A stretch of DNA of 64,000 bases, taken from assembly GCA_003254905.1 (NCBI GenBank), contig QANU01013726.1, positions 301,422 to 365,421 on the forward strand. The letters are read 5' to 3'. The DNA is from Nissolia schottii. Lineage: Eukaryota > Streptophyta > Magnoliopsida > Fabales > Fabaceae. Made by a program: the position numbers and the translations under genes. Shown piece by piece: positions 45,280-56,460 of this stretch. A model generated the notes under the pieces. That model worked only from the letters and a program-made list of their open reading frames with translations, did not search any database and had not been told where the DNA came from. Positions within the stretch are counted from its first letter, which is position 1; the number at the start of each line of letters is the position of its first letter.

Positions 45280-48130
45280 AATGCGATTAGATTCTTTCAC
45301 GTGAAATTTTTGTCATGTGAAATTAAGCGTAATTTTTACTATCAATATATTTGATACTTATGTTATATGTAAGTCTCACATTCTTAATTAATGGTGAGAG
45401 ATAAGAATAACATTATAGCTGTACACAAATAATAAATTCAATTAACACAACTATACAATAACATTTAATGGACAAACCGTACGATAAGGAAAACACAATT
45501 TTTCACCGTCGATATCTTTGATGCTTATATCATGTGTAAGTCTCACATTCTCAATTAATGGTGAGAGATAATAATAGCATTGTAACGGTGCACAAATAAT
45601 AAATTTAAGTAAGACAATAATACAGTAACAATTAATGGACAAACCGTAGAATAAGGAAAACACAAACAACTTATAATAAATAATGGACGTAGTTTCTATT
45701 GCTAGTAAAATGTTTGGCTTTAAGCATTTGAAATATCAAAACTACTGTTTGAACAAACATTATAAGGAATACAATCTTACCCAAAGTCCCAAACCGTGGT
45801 TTGGAACTGTTCAAAAATCAAACCAAAAATGTTGAGAGCTAATAGCTCGCTCAAGTGGCATTTCCATTGTCTTCCATTTTCATAGGCCAAGGAATAAGTT
45901 CAAGGAGTTGTGTTTGACTATTTTGAAGGACATATAATATTTATGCCCAATCCAAGAAAAAAAATTCAACTAATTTGCATTAATCAATCTTTTTTTTATG
46001 TTTATGTCATGTATAAGTCTCACATTCTCACTTAATGGTGAGAGATAAGAATAGCATTGTAATGGTGCACAAATAATAAATTCAATTAAAAAAAACAATA
46101 CAATAACAATTAATTAATGGACAAATCGTATAATAAGGAAAACACAAACAACTTGTAGTAAACAATAGACATAGTTTTAGGTTGTTACAATATCTGGCTT
46201 TTATCTTTTGAAATCTCAAAACTACCATTTGAGAAAACGTTATGAGAAATACAATCTTACCCAAAGTCCTAAACTATGGTTTGAAACTTTTCAAAAATCA
46301 GACAAAAAATGTCTGAGAGTTAATAGCTCACTCAAGTGGCATCTCCGTTGTCTTCCATTGCCTTATGCCAATGAATAAGTTTTTATTTTTGATGCTCATG
46401 TCATGTGTAGGTCTCGGATTCACAACTACTGACGAGAGATAAGAATATCATTGTAATGGTGCACAAATAATAAATTCAATTAAGACAACAATACATTAAT
46501 AATTAATGGACAAATCGTAGAATAAGGAAAACACAAACAACTTGTAGTAAACAGTGGACGTAGTTTCATGTTGATACTAACTTTTAGCTTTTGAATCAAA
46601 ACTAGTGTTTGAACAAACGTTATGAAGAATACAATCTTACCCAAAGTCCCAAACTATGGTTTGGAACTTTTCAAAATCAGACCATAAACGTCGAGGGCTA
46701 GTAGCTCGCTCAATTGACATCTCCATTGTCTTAAGCCAATGAATAAGTTTAAGGAGTTGTGTTTGACTATTCTAAAAGACATATAATATTTTTGCCCAAC
46801 TCCAAGATAAAAAAATCAACTTAGCTGCATTAACTAGTTTTTTTTTTTAATGTTTATGTCATGTGTAGGTCTCACATTCTCACTTAATAGTGAGAGATAA
46901 GAAAAACATTATAACGGTGTAAAAATAATAAATTCAATTACGACAACAATACAATAACAATTAATGGACAAACCATATAATAAGGAAAACACAAACAACT
47001 TGTAGTAAACAATGGGCGTAGTTTTAGGTTAGTACAATGTCTGATTTTTAGCTTTTGAAATCTCAAAACTACTATTTGAACAAATATTATGGGGAATACA
47101 ATCTTACCCAAAGTCCCAAACCATGGTTTGAAACTTTTAAAAAATCAAACAAAACATGTCGAGAGCTAATAGCTGGCTCAAGTGGCATCTCCATTGTCTT
47201 TAAGCCAATGAATAAGTTTAAGGAGTTGTCTTTGACTATTATGGACAAGAAAAAAAAATCAACTAATTTGCATAACCAGTTTTTCTTCTTATTTATGTTT
47301 ATATCATGTGTAGCTCTCCCATTCTCACTTAATGGTGAGAGATAAGAATAGCATTGTAAAGGTGCTCTAATAATAAATTCAATTAAGACAACAATACAGT
47401 AACAGTTAATGGACAAACCGTAAAATAAGGAAAACTTAAACAACTTGTAGTAAACAGTGGGTATAGTTTCAAGCCAGTACAATGTCTGGGTTCTAGCTTT
47501 TGAAATCTCAAAACTAAAGTTTGAATAAACGTTATGAGGAATACAATCTTACCCAATGTCTTAAACCATGGTTTGCAACTTTTCAAAAATCTGACCAAAA
47601 ATGTAGAGAGCTAATAGCTCGCCCAAGTGGCATCCCCGTTGTCTTCCGTTGTTTTGTGCGAAGGAATAAATTTAAGGAGTTGTGTTTGACTATTCTAGAG
47701 AACATATAATATTTCTAGCAAACTCAAGGAGGAAAAAAAAACCAATTTGCATTAACCATCTTTTTTAATGTTTATGTCGTGTATGTCTCACATTCTCACT
47801 TAATGGTGAGAGATAAAAATAACATTATAATAGTGCAAAAATAGTAAACTTAATTAACACAACAATACAATAACAATTAATGGACAAAGTGTAGAATAAG
47901 AAAAACATAATCAACTTGTAGTAAATAGTGGAAGTAGTTTCCAGCCGGTACAATTTCTGCTTTTAACTTTTGAAATCTCAAAATTACTGTTTGAACAAAC
48001 GTTTTGAGGAATACAATCTTACCCAAAGTTTGAAACGTGGTTTAAAACTTTTCAAAAATCAGACAGAAAAATGTCAAGAGCTAATAGTCGCGTAAGTGGT
48101 ATCTCCATTGTCTTCTCGATGACATATAAT
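45280..48130. repeat. Tandem array of an about 450-bp unit, about six copies
   Basis: The core TACAATCTTACCCAAAGTCC recurs near 45770, 46250, 46630, 47097, 47542 and 48012 (steps of about 480, 380, 467, 445 and 470). A second core, TCTCACATTCTCACTTAATG followed by GTGAGAG, recurs in each and can form a small hairpin. Each unit also has a near-palindrome CCAAACCATGGTTTGG and a GCTAATAGCTCGCTCAAGTG motif. The left edge begins with a MITE-like part (GTCATGTGAAATTAAG) related to 21317-21483, and a short 169-bp step lies there. Reading frames inside are repeat shadows. Confidence 0.9.
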
Positions 48131-49401
48131 ATTTCTAGCCAACTCCATTGCATGTGGTAAAGGAAGGCCAGGAAGGCCAAAATTTTACTTGGGCCTACTG
48201 TTTTCTGGATTAACTAAACCCAAAATGGGCCTCAATCTAGGTGATGGGGACCACTTGCATTTAAAGCCGAATAATGCTTTAGACCAAATACAAAGGCCCA
48301 ATAATGCTTTGCCCACTATGACCACTAGGTATTCAGTTACATTTTAAGCCCAATGATTCATCCACTAGTACCTAACCAGTCTCTGTTTTTATTATTTGGT
48401 TTTTGGAGGGGATGTTCATTATCTTTAGCACATGAAGCTAGCCTTCATATCTTCATGCCCATCCCTTTGATCTCTGCCATACTAAACTGTTGGAGCAGCC
48501 ATGGAAGACTAAGGGATGAGTATGTCGGCAATTCAACAACCATTTACTAAATTACTTTGTTGTGCTGCCAAATGCAAAATTACTTTGTTGTGGAAAGCCT
48601 ACCATCACACTTTCCTCTCTTCCTTAATCACATTATTCTCAAAAGCATAAATTAAAAGAAATATTCATGTGTTTTTTTGTTAGCAAACTTCAAGTACCCC
48701 TTTTTTATTTCAAGAGATCGTTGAATATATCAAGTTGGCTGCATTGGTTCGTAAAACAACCTGAAACTGTTGACTTTTCCTCTTTTGATTTGGTTGACAG
48801 TGTAAAGTTGAATTAATTTATAAAGAGACCTATCCATTAAGATGAATGTAAGATTGGTCAACTGAAAGACTTTCAAAATTGATAGCATCTCATCTCTCAG
48901 CTTAGCTAATACCACCATCCTCCAACAATTACTCAGACTGTTCATCGGTGATATAAGTTAAACAAGCACGTGTTTGTACAATCCAATACTATTAGTTATT
49001 CCATGGTTGAATTTCAAATTAGAAGTAAACTTTGTTGGAAGAAATGGAAAGGAATATTTTGTTTCATAGCAGGATACTTTATCACGTACTTGATTCTATA
49101 TTAGAAGGCCATCGAAATATAGAATTTTGCATCATTTACTTGCCAAAGTAACGCTGTATGTAAAATATACATATTGCACAACTCGTGTCACCATCAAAAT
49201 TAAAACAAACCCGCTCTATCCCCAAAATACCAAACATCACCAATTCAAAAACTATAAATCGTTAAGAATCATTGTTAATCTACTAAATCTATACTTATTC
49301 CCCTAATGAACAGCCTATTATTTTAAATTAATTATTGAAGGGGGAAATAATTAAAAAATAAAGAGAAGAAAAAAAGCAGCCACGAACAAGAACAACTCAA
49401 C
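48131..49401. other. Intergenic between tandem array and kinase-like gene
   Basis: No gene is supported. The last 300 or so bases probably hold the 3' untranslated region of the minus-strand kinase-like gene. Confidence 0.5.
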
Positions 49402-50751
49402 TCATCGAGGGGCCAGAGAAACAGAAATTTCGGTGGGCATCTTAATGTTATCAGACCAATTCTTCGATCCCAGATACAGCCTAGATATCTTGTCAGCAAC
49501 GCGTCCCATCTTGGGCCTCTTATCAGCGTCCACGTGTACGCATTCCAGAGCGACCCGTGTCACCTTCTCCGCTACTTCAACCGGGAACGAATCCTTCAGC
49601 CTCCGATCCACCCACCTCCTAAGCGCGCCCTCTCCGCCGTCCACGGCGACCCTCGCCGCGTCGATCACCGACGTCCTCACGAAACCATCGCTCTTTTTGT
49701 CGAACCTGAACTTCAGCGGCTCTTCCCCGGAGAGAAGCTCCAGCATCACCACGCCGAACGCGTACACGTCGGACTTCTGCGTCGCAACGCCGGTGGCCTG
49801 AAATTCCGGCGACATGTAGCCCCTCACGCCTTCGAATTGCTTATTGGAACTTCTCGATCGCGTCAATTTCTCGGATCTCGCCGGCGACGGCGAATCCGAG
49901 GGTTCCTCCTCGATCTCCCCCAATTTCGAGGCGGCGACCTCGCTCTCCTCCTCCTGGATCTCGCCGCAGAGCTGCGCGGCGCCGAAGTGGCAAACCCTAG
50001 CGTTGAACGAAGGCTCCGTGACGATGATTGCGCTACTCTTGATGTGGTTGTGGACAAAATTGAGGCTCAATCCGGTCTTGTTGTGAACGTAATCGAGGCC
50101 GTGAGCGACGTCGGTGGCGACCTGCATTCTCGACAGCCACGTGGATAGCACCGTGAAGTTAGCGTTCCTCTTGTTGCGGAGGCAGTCGGAGAGGTTGGCC
50201 CCGGTGACGAAGTCGTAGACGAGGTAGATGTGGTCGCCGGAGATGGAGGCGCCGAGCAGCTTGATAATGCTTACGTGGTGGCTGCGGCAGATCACGGAGA
50301 GCCGCTGCCGGAGCTGCGAGGTTTCTAATTTTTGGCGGAACTTGCGCTGGAAGACGATGACGTCGGCGCCGCGGAGGGTGCAGCGCCAGGAAGGCGTGGA
50401 GGAGGAGGTGGAGTAGCGCTTGGCGAGAAAGTTGTTGGTGGCGGCACAGATCTCGGAGAAATCGTAGATGTTAGGGTTTTCCGGGAGGGTGTCGCGGAGA
50501 GAGGAGAGCGATGCGCGGCTGGAGATGGAGGTGTCAGAGGAGAGGCGGTAGCCGGTGGTGGAGCCGCTGCTGTAGGAGGTTGACGTGGAAGGGTCTGAGT
50601 AAGAGGTGGTTGCTGCGGTTGGGGTGGTGGGCCTGGGGGTTTGGGTTTTGGTGGGCCTGGAGTGGGAGTGAGAGCGGGAGCCGGGAGTTCGAGAGGGCCG
50701 TGGGCTTGAGGTTGGGTTGGTGGCGTTGGTGGCCATTTTGGTCTTACACAT
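49402..50751 (-). CDS. Receptor-like cytoplasmic pseudokinase (At3g57120-type)
   Basis: Single exon, 449 aa, starting at MCKTKMATNA; the frame is open upstream to 50910 but the TATA box at 50788-50797 argues for this start. Residues 1-90 are Ser/Thr/Pro-rich; 95-425 form a kinase fold with an NFLAKR entry, IYLVYDFV hinge region, RGYMSPEF (310-317), SDVYAFGVVMLELLSG (327-342) and KRPKM. No transmembrane segment or LysM domain is visible although relatives are often named LysM-RLK-like. The residues normally needed for phosphotransfer are absent: the catalytic-loop HRD is HNH (235-237), DFG is HFG (255-257), and the beta-3 Lys position reads VIVF (131-134). It is therefore probably a pseudokinase scaffold in signalling. 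The similarity to Arabidopsis At3g57120 is from memory; its role is not established. Confidence 0.9.
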   Translation of the reverse strand: MCKTKMATNATNPTSSPRPSRTPGSRSHSHSRPTKTQTPRPTTPTAATTSYSDPSTSTSYSSGSTTGYRLSSDTSISSRASLSSLRDTLPENPNIYDFSEICAATNNFLAKRYSTSSSTPSWRCTLRGADVIVFQRKFRQKLETSQLRQRLSVICRSHHVSIIKLLGASISGDHIYLVYDFVTGANLSDCLRNKRNANFTVLSTWLSRMQVATDVAHGLDYVHNKTGLSLNFVHNHIKSSAIIVTEPSFNARVCHFGAAQLCGEIQEEESEVAASKLGEIEEEPSDSPSPARSEKLTRSRSSNKQFEGVRGYMSPEFQATGVATQKSDVYAFGVVMLELLSGEEPLKFRFDKKSDGFVRTSVIDAARVAVDGGEGALRRWVDRRLKDSFPVEVAEKVTRVALECVHVDADKRPKMGRVADKISRLYLGSKNWSDNIKMPTEISVSLAPR

Positions 50752-50787
50752 AGAGAAATGAGAGTGTGTAAGAAGATAAGAAAGGGG

Positions 50788-50797
50788 GGTTTTATAG
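50788..50797 (-). promoter_or_regulatory. TATA box of the pseudokinase gene
   Basis: On the minus strand ACTATAAAAC lies about 40 bp before the ATG at 50751, placing the start site about 15 bases before the ATG. That implies a very short leader, and it excludes the upstream ATG at 50910 for this promoter. Confidence 0.55.
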
Positions 50798-51045
50798 TGA
50801 TTGGTGAATGGTGATGGAGAGTGGAGGATTGGTGAATGGTGATTGGTGTTGCAGCAATGCTTATACATGAGGATATGGGGGTCAATTGATGGGTTTTGAA
50901 GTTTGAACATTCAACGATGATTAGGCAAAGCTTTGCAGGAGTTTTTTTTTTTTTTTTTAAAAAAATACCATTGTAATCATGGTATCAAAATATGATTGTT
51001 TAAAAATATTTTATAACACTACACCTCTTTTAGCATGATAGACGA
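50798..51045. other. Promoter region of the pseudokinase gene
   Basis: Upstream flank on the minus strand; contains repeated TTGGTGAATGGTGAT motifs near 50800-50840 and a poly-T/poly-A run near 50942-50965. Confidence 0.4.
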
Positions 51046-51271
51046 GTTTACCTGGTAGGGTTATATAAGACTCGTCAAACCAGTGAATTTGTCTAAAATA
51101 CGTCAAACCATGTGTATCTCTTAGAAAACTTAAGAATCTATAACAACTAACTTATTAAAGATTAAAAATAATTATTTTTAATAGTTATTTAATGATTATT
51201 TTTAACCATCTCTTAAAAAATTATTTTTAACCAAACGGTTTGATGAGTCCTACGTAACCTTACCACACAAA
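51046..51271. mobile_element. MITE with GGTAGGGTTA/TAACCTTACC arms
   Basis: GGTAGGGTTATATAAGACTC, continuing GTCAAACC, is inverted against GGTTTGATGAGTCCTACGTA, continuing ACCTTACCAC. The core is TTTTTAA-rich. No clear target duplication was found. Confidence 0.6.
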
Positions 51272-51957
51272 CATGACCACCATGTACCAAACAAGTATAG
51301 TGCTAAAAAATATTTTGATGCTGTAATATTTTAGTAATATATTTTAGTAAAAAAGGGAAAAATGTCCAATTGCAGCTTGTGCCGTCTTTTGTTCATTTTT
51401 AAATTAAATAATGGGTGTCGACAAGCTTGGCTATTGCAATTGCAATTCATTGTGGCAACATATTTTCTGGTTCATTTGCTACCGTCTCTTCAACCCTTTG
51501 ATCTTTTATCAAAGAGTAGGTAGGTGGCAAGGACGAATAAAGAGGGTTCCTGTAATGTAGACGTTTTTAGCTTTATTTATTTTAGAGTCGTGATTATTAT
51601 ATATTAGGTTATTGCATATCTGGTGTACACTTCGACAATAATTCTCGGCACATGTAAAATTGTTTCTCTCACTTTTCACATTTTGCACTCTTTCTCACTT
51701 TTCTCCTTTAAGAGACCTTGCAACCTAATTATTTATTTTTCTTCTGTTTATCTTTCATTTTGTCCATCTTTATATTCAAAGTCCATCAAATACTTTCATT
51801 TGTTGTGTGTATACATATATAATGGTTATGTCATATTATTTAATAAGGTTAGGTCTGAGTTCACGAAAAGGTTGTGTCTGTTTATTTAAACTGGTTATGT
51901 CTTAAATAACAAAAATTTTAGATCTTTTACTTTGGTAAGGTTGTGTTTATTTTTACC
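51272..51957. other. Intergenic AT-rich DNA
   Basis: No gene. From about 51840 it contains a GGTTAGGTCTGAGTT and GGTTATGTCTTAAATAAC repeat that recurs on both sides of the assembly gap downstream. Confidence 0.5.
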
Positions 51958-52655
51958 AAAGGATAATTATTCTTGCACACCTATTACATACCTAGGCTAC
52001 TTTTGCAAACTTATATATATATAAAGAACGATTAGGTCATGTTGTTTAATAATGTTAGGTCTGAGTCGTTGTATCTAAGTATAATAAAAGGTTGTGTCTC
52101 AAACAACAAAAAAGTTAGGTCTATTTTTACCAAAGGGTTTATATATATATATATATATATANNNNNNNNNNNNNNNNNNNNNNNNNNNNNNNNNNNNNNN
52201 NNNNNNNNNNNNNNNNNNNNNNNNNNNNNNNNNNNNNNNNNNNNNNNNNNNNNNNNNNNNNNNNNNNNNNNNNNNNNNNNNNNNNNNNNNNNNNNNNNNN
52301 NNNNNNNNNNNNNNNNNNNNNNNNNNNNNNNNNNNTGTGTGTAGAATTTGGTCTGTTTGTTTAAACTGATTATGTCTTAAACACCAAAAAGATTAGGTTT
52401 TTTACTTTAGTAAGGTTGTGTTGTGTTTTTTATATGCTTAGACACAATCACTATGATTAGTGAAAATAAAAAAACAAAAACAAAAAAAAATTCTAGATTC
52501 AAATTGAGAGAGAATGTGCGAAAAATATTTTATTTGAATCGCGTGAGTGGTTATGGTAGAGAGTGTTGAGTCAACAAATTTAAGTTTACAAAAATAGTCT
52601 AAATATATAATAAATGTACAATAATTAAGTGTACAAGAATAATTATCTTTTATTG
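51958..52655. mobile_element. Inverted-repeat element spanning an assembly gap
   Basis: AAAGGATAATTATTCTTGCA at the left is inverted against GTACAAGAATAATTATCTTT at the right. Inside are TTAGGTCTGAG and GTTATGTCTTAAA repeats similar to 51840-51960, a (TA)n run at 52141-52161, and 174 Ns. Because the gap lies inside, size and integrity are unknown. Confidence 0.5.
52162..52335. other. Assembly gap (174 Ns)
   Basis: A run of undetermined bases between a (TA)n tract and TGTGTGTAG, so the gap very probably reflects an unresolved TA/TG microsatellite. Reading frames crossing it are meaningless. Confidence 0.98.
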
Positions 52656-55272
52656 TATTGTTAGTTTTTGTCCATTGCATTTATTTATAAATTGAAAGTT
52701 GGCTCCTGCACGTCAACAATAAGTCGCGGTGAAGGGTTTTATTTCAAAGTGCAAGCTTGGACCCCGTGCCTAAATCAATTTGGTGGTTTTTTATAATCTT
52801 GTTTTTTAAAGCCATTATTTTAAAAACCAATTCTAATTTTTAGAATTAATTTTATCAAAAACATCATTAAATTAATTATGTCAAACTTTCTCTTAAAATA
52901 AATATATCAAACATGAACACTTAGTTTCAAAAGTAATCATGTTAAAATTAATTTTAACAAAATCAAATTAAATCATAATCAATTTTATAAAAACACAACC
53001 AGATGCTGTGTCTCCTCTCCTGCTCGCTCCGATTTATTAATGTGGTCCCAACTTCTATTTAGTATTATTCAACTACTTTTATCTCAAAATAAAGGAATAA
53101 TGGTTTAAACACTTATTTAAACCGTTTTGATTAAACTGATTTAAAACATAAAATGAAAGTGATGAGATGAGAGATTATGAGTTCGTAAACTTATTTTGAG
53201 ATTTGAGAAAGGAAAGGGGAATGGAAGGAAAGAAAATGATACCTATGAGGGTTGAATTGTGAGGAGTGAACGACCTTGTCCTCTAATCTAAGTCCTTATT
53301 GTAGGTGACTTCCATTCTTAGGTTTGAGAGCAAGAGTTTTTTGTTGTTACTCAAAAACGTCCTCAGATTAAGGTTTCTCTCTAAAGTGGGTTTTTCTCTT
53401 TGCTGATTTTTCTGATGTGTGTTCTATGGGTTCTCCATCTGGATTTTGATGTCTCTTCTCTATTTTCTTGTCCCTCTTGCTCACTTAGGGCTCTGTTTTT
53501 TTCTCCTTGGATCTTGATATAAACATGTCACTTTCAAGGCGTGCAGAGCGAAGCTCTCTGCTGCATGGATCCTTGTGCTTGCCAGCCTTAACCAAGAAAC
53601 ATCACTCTCAAATCTTCCCTCTATGCAGGTTCTACACTCAATATACCTAGTATGAACAAACATGTTTTTTGTCTCCCTCTCCTAGGTTGTTGTGAAGGGT
53701 ACCTAAAGGGTATATAGATGGGGTTTCCTAGTGCACTTTCAACAGGCTAGCATAGGGCATCCAGAGGAAGTCTTAATGCGGCACCCTGAGGTTTGCTAAA
53801 CCCTGCATTGGTTCAGCCACAACAAGGGCGTCTTTGTCTCTTTGCTCTCTAAGACCTAAAAAGCTAGCCAAAAGGCTTTGTAATGAATCTCATGACATCT
53901 TAGGATGTGAAGTATGATTCAAAGCCCTCCAATCCATAACCCCTCATAGTTTCCCTTCTTGTCTCTTTGTAGATTTGCTCAGGACGTATTTTGAGGTACC
54001 ACCCTATGCCACACTCCTTAGCAACCACATTAGAGACATGTGTTTATGTCTTTGGTTTAATCTATCATTGATGATTATCCTTAATCTATGTATTACAAAA
54101 GAATCTATATCACATACTCAAATTGATATTGAACTTCATATATAACTTTGTAAATTACACGTATGAACCACTCCAGCTATTTTTAATTTTAAATGTATGT
54201 ATGAACGTAGAAAACATCATTGACTCATGGTCGCGTGCAGTCAAAAAAAGCATATTCGCTGGGTGTCCTCCGCGTTACAATTCAATGATCCTAAAAACTT
54301 TGCTGGTAAACCACGATTGATTTACGTGCTATCACCTTCAACTTCATATTTAGTTAAATAGACTTGTCACATATCTTGGTCATTCCAACTTTCCCAGCGT
54401 AACCCCGCTTTTCCGGAGAAAGAGGAACTCCCGTCTAATTTATAATGTTTACTCCAACTTGCAAATGAGTGAATAACAACTACATGCACCCACATACATT
54501 CCCTTCTCTTACTTGCCTTTTCCAAATTGCAATTAACACCCTATCCCATAAATTTCAGTTTGTCTTTCAAATAGTTGGACCAGACTACTACGAAGGAAAA
54601 AAAAATAAATCTCTAGAAGAGGAAGTGAAAAGTTTTTATCTTTAATTTAATAAAAAAAAAATTTACGTGATTTACATGATTGATTTTTAAGGTTATGAAC
54701 TTTCACTTTTTTTTTTTTTTTNTTTCAAACAATTTTGAGTGGTGCAATTGTGAACTAGGAATTAACTGAATTTATAGATTTTTTTAGACAAAATCGTTTG
54801 GTATATGAGTGAATTGTATGGTAAAATATAATTATATGACAAAAATGAATATATTTTTCTGTTTTGTGTTGTTCCACAAAACCAGGATAATATACTATTT
54901 TATTTTGTAATGACATAATTTGTTTAAGAGGTAGGCGAATTAGGATGAATTTAAAGAACAAAATTTGTCTTGATGTGACAAAGCGTCATGCAAGTGTATT
55001 ATTTTATTACGTTGAATTATAATTCGCCTAAGAGTTTGACAAATTACATGTCACAACCATAATTTAACAATTAATAATTTTACACCACACTTTAACAATA
55101 ATCATTTCTTTGTCCCATATGCAAGTGGATTCCTCTTGAAACTAAGCTCTAATTTAAAGTTTTAGCAATGAGAGCAAGGTCTAGAAAAGTCATCAGCCAA
55201 GGGAAAAGGCCCATGGTTTACATATTTATTGGCGATATATATTGTCGCAAGTAATAGAATAGGCCAGCTTGA
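52656..55272. other. Intergenic DNA
   Basis: No supported gene in 2.6 kb. About 53220-54020 is less AT-rich and resembles transcribed or formerly genic sequence, but has no long frame and no motif I recognise on either strand. One N lies at 54722 in a poly-T run. Confidence 0.45.
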
Positions 55273-55539
55273 CTACTCAATGGTCCCAAACTTCAAAAAC
55301 ACAAAGCCTTCATTTTGTTGAAAAGGCCTGTAAGATATCCATGGAAAAAATCCAGATTTGGGCCATTGGGATCCTAACGAACTGGTGAACTTCCAGAAAA
55401 ACTCCAACCACGACCGAAAAATATATATCCAACAAACTTGAAGTAGAAAAGGCTCCAAGAAATATAAACATGTACATGTTTTTGGAGCTTTGTCATTTGA
55501 GCCCACTTCCTCCCAAACGCCTTTAACATCCACCCACAA
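55273..55539 (-). other. Unrecognised open frame (88 codons)
   Basis: A minus-strand frame with ordinary amino-acid variety (starting MWVDVKGVWEEVGSN), rich in Trp and Phe (FRSWLEFFWKF). It matches no family I know. The composition is more protein-like than other local frames, but length is within chance expectation. It may be a decayed gene fragment. Confidence 0.15.
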
Positions 55540-55734
55540 AATATATCATGGGGCTGCTACTTGCCTTTTTGCCCTACTTATTTTCTCTAGTAAAAATGTT
55601 ATGTATATAGTACTATATACTTAAGTGAAATATTCTGACAATATTGATCCACATTTCATTTATTATTGAATAAGATCCTAATAGGGTGTGAATTCCTTTG
55701 TAATATTATATATTTGTGGATGAGTGTAAGAAAC

Positions 55735-56025
55735 CATGGCTGAATGGACTAAACAGCCATGAAACTCTGCATCAGTCGCAGCAGAGGAAACAATAGCGGA
55801 AAGAAAGAAAGAGCAGTGGCAGAGAGATTATGGAGATGAGAGAATTGTGAGAGAATGAATTGTATTGATTGAATCAATTTTAGTTACAATTGGTGGCTGA
55901 ACATGAATTTATATATGAGTGCAGTCAGTTACATTTTGTAACTAACTACAGCTAACTAAACTAAAACTATTAATCATCATTGACTTGTAGAGCAAGAAAA
56001 GCTAATTTTCTTTGCTCTTGTGTAA
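55735..56025 (-). mobile_element. Short solo LTR (Ty1/copia-like), minus orientation
   Basis: On the minus strand a 291-bp segment carries a TATA-like CATATATAAATT and ends GGTTTCTTACA; it is flanked by ATGAG (plus strand) at 55730-55734 and 56026-56030. Short length, the AACTAACTACAGCTAAC region and the CAATTCATTCTCTCACAATT leader resemble LTRs of legume Ty1/copia elements. No coding region is present; it is a solo LTR fossil. Confidence 0.65.
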
Positions 56026-56030
56026 TAATG

Positions 56031-56283
56031 AGCATAAAATAACTTCAAATAACACAACTTTTTCCTCCCTCACTTCTCTCAACTATCATTTTTCTTCCTT
56101 TTGACCTTTATGAGATATTTTTTATTTGAGAGAATCTTTGTACGTACACAATTTCAATTACTCATAGTTAGACACATTCACAAAAAGGTAGGCCTCCGTC
56201 AATTTTATTTAAGAGACATTATATATTCATAAATCTCATCAACTTTTTTTTAAGTGTGCCTAAATTAATATGCTTAGAATTGT
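56031..56283. other. Intergenic AT-rich DNA
   Basis: No gene or named repeat. Confidence 0.5.
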
Positions 56284-56460
56284 GTCTATACTTGAGTAAT
56301 TCTTTAATTCGATTCTAAAGTTGTCAATATTGGTTAAATTTGTTTTTAAGATTGTTAAAAATCGATGAAAAATTAATTCTAAATTAATTTGATAATTTTA
56401 GAGACGAATTTTATACTTTTTATAACTTGAAAATGAACTTAATCGATATTGCTTAGCATA
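56284..56460. mobile_element. Truncated MITE of the 9131-9490 family
   Basis: Contains TCTAAAGTTGTCAATATTGG, then TTAAATTTGTTTTTAAG, and at the other side AACTTGAAAATGAACTTAAT, then CGATATTGC, weakly inverted. The right arm stops early, so this copy is decayed. No flanking duplication was found. Confidence 0.55.

Noticed and set aside
45451-47709. Frames of 60-131 codons in the 450-bp tandem array
   Set aside because: They recur with the repeat unit in shifting frames and carry no recognisable domain.
49433-50885. Long open frames on the opposite strand or in other frames of the pseudokinase gene
   Set aside because: They are shadows of the GC-rich real gene and show no domain.
50752-50910. 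Upstream extension of the pseudokinase frame
   Set aside because: It includes the TATA box at 50788-50797 and non-conserved His/Thr-rich residues.
52039-52369. Two open frames crossing the N gap
   Set aside because: Most of their length is undetermined bases.
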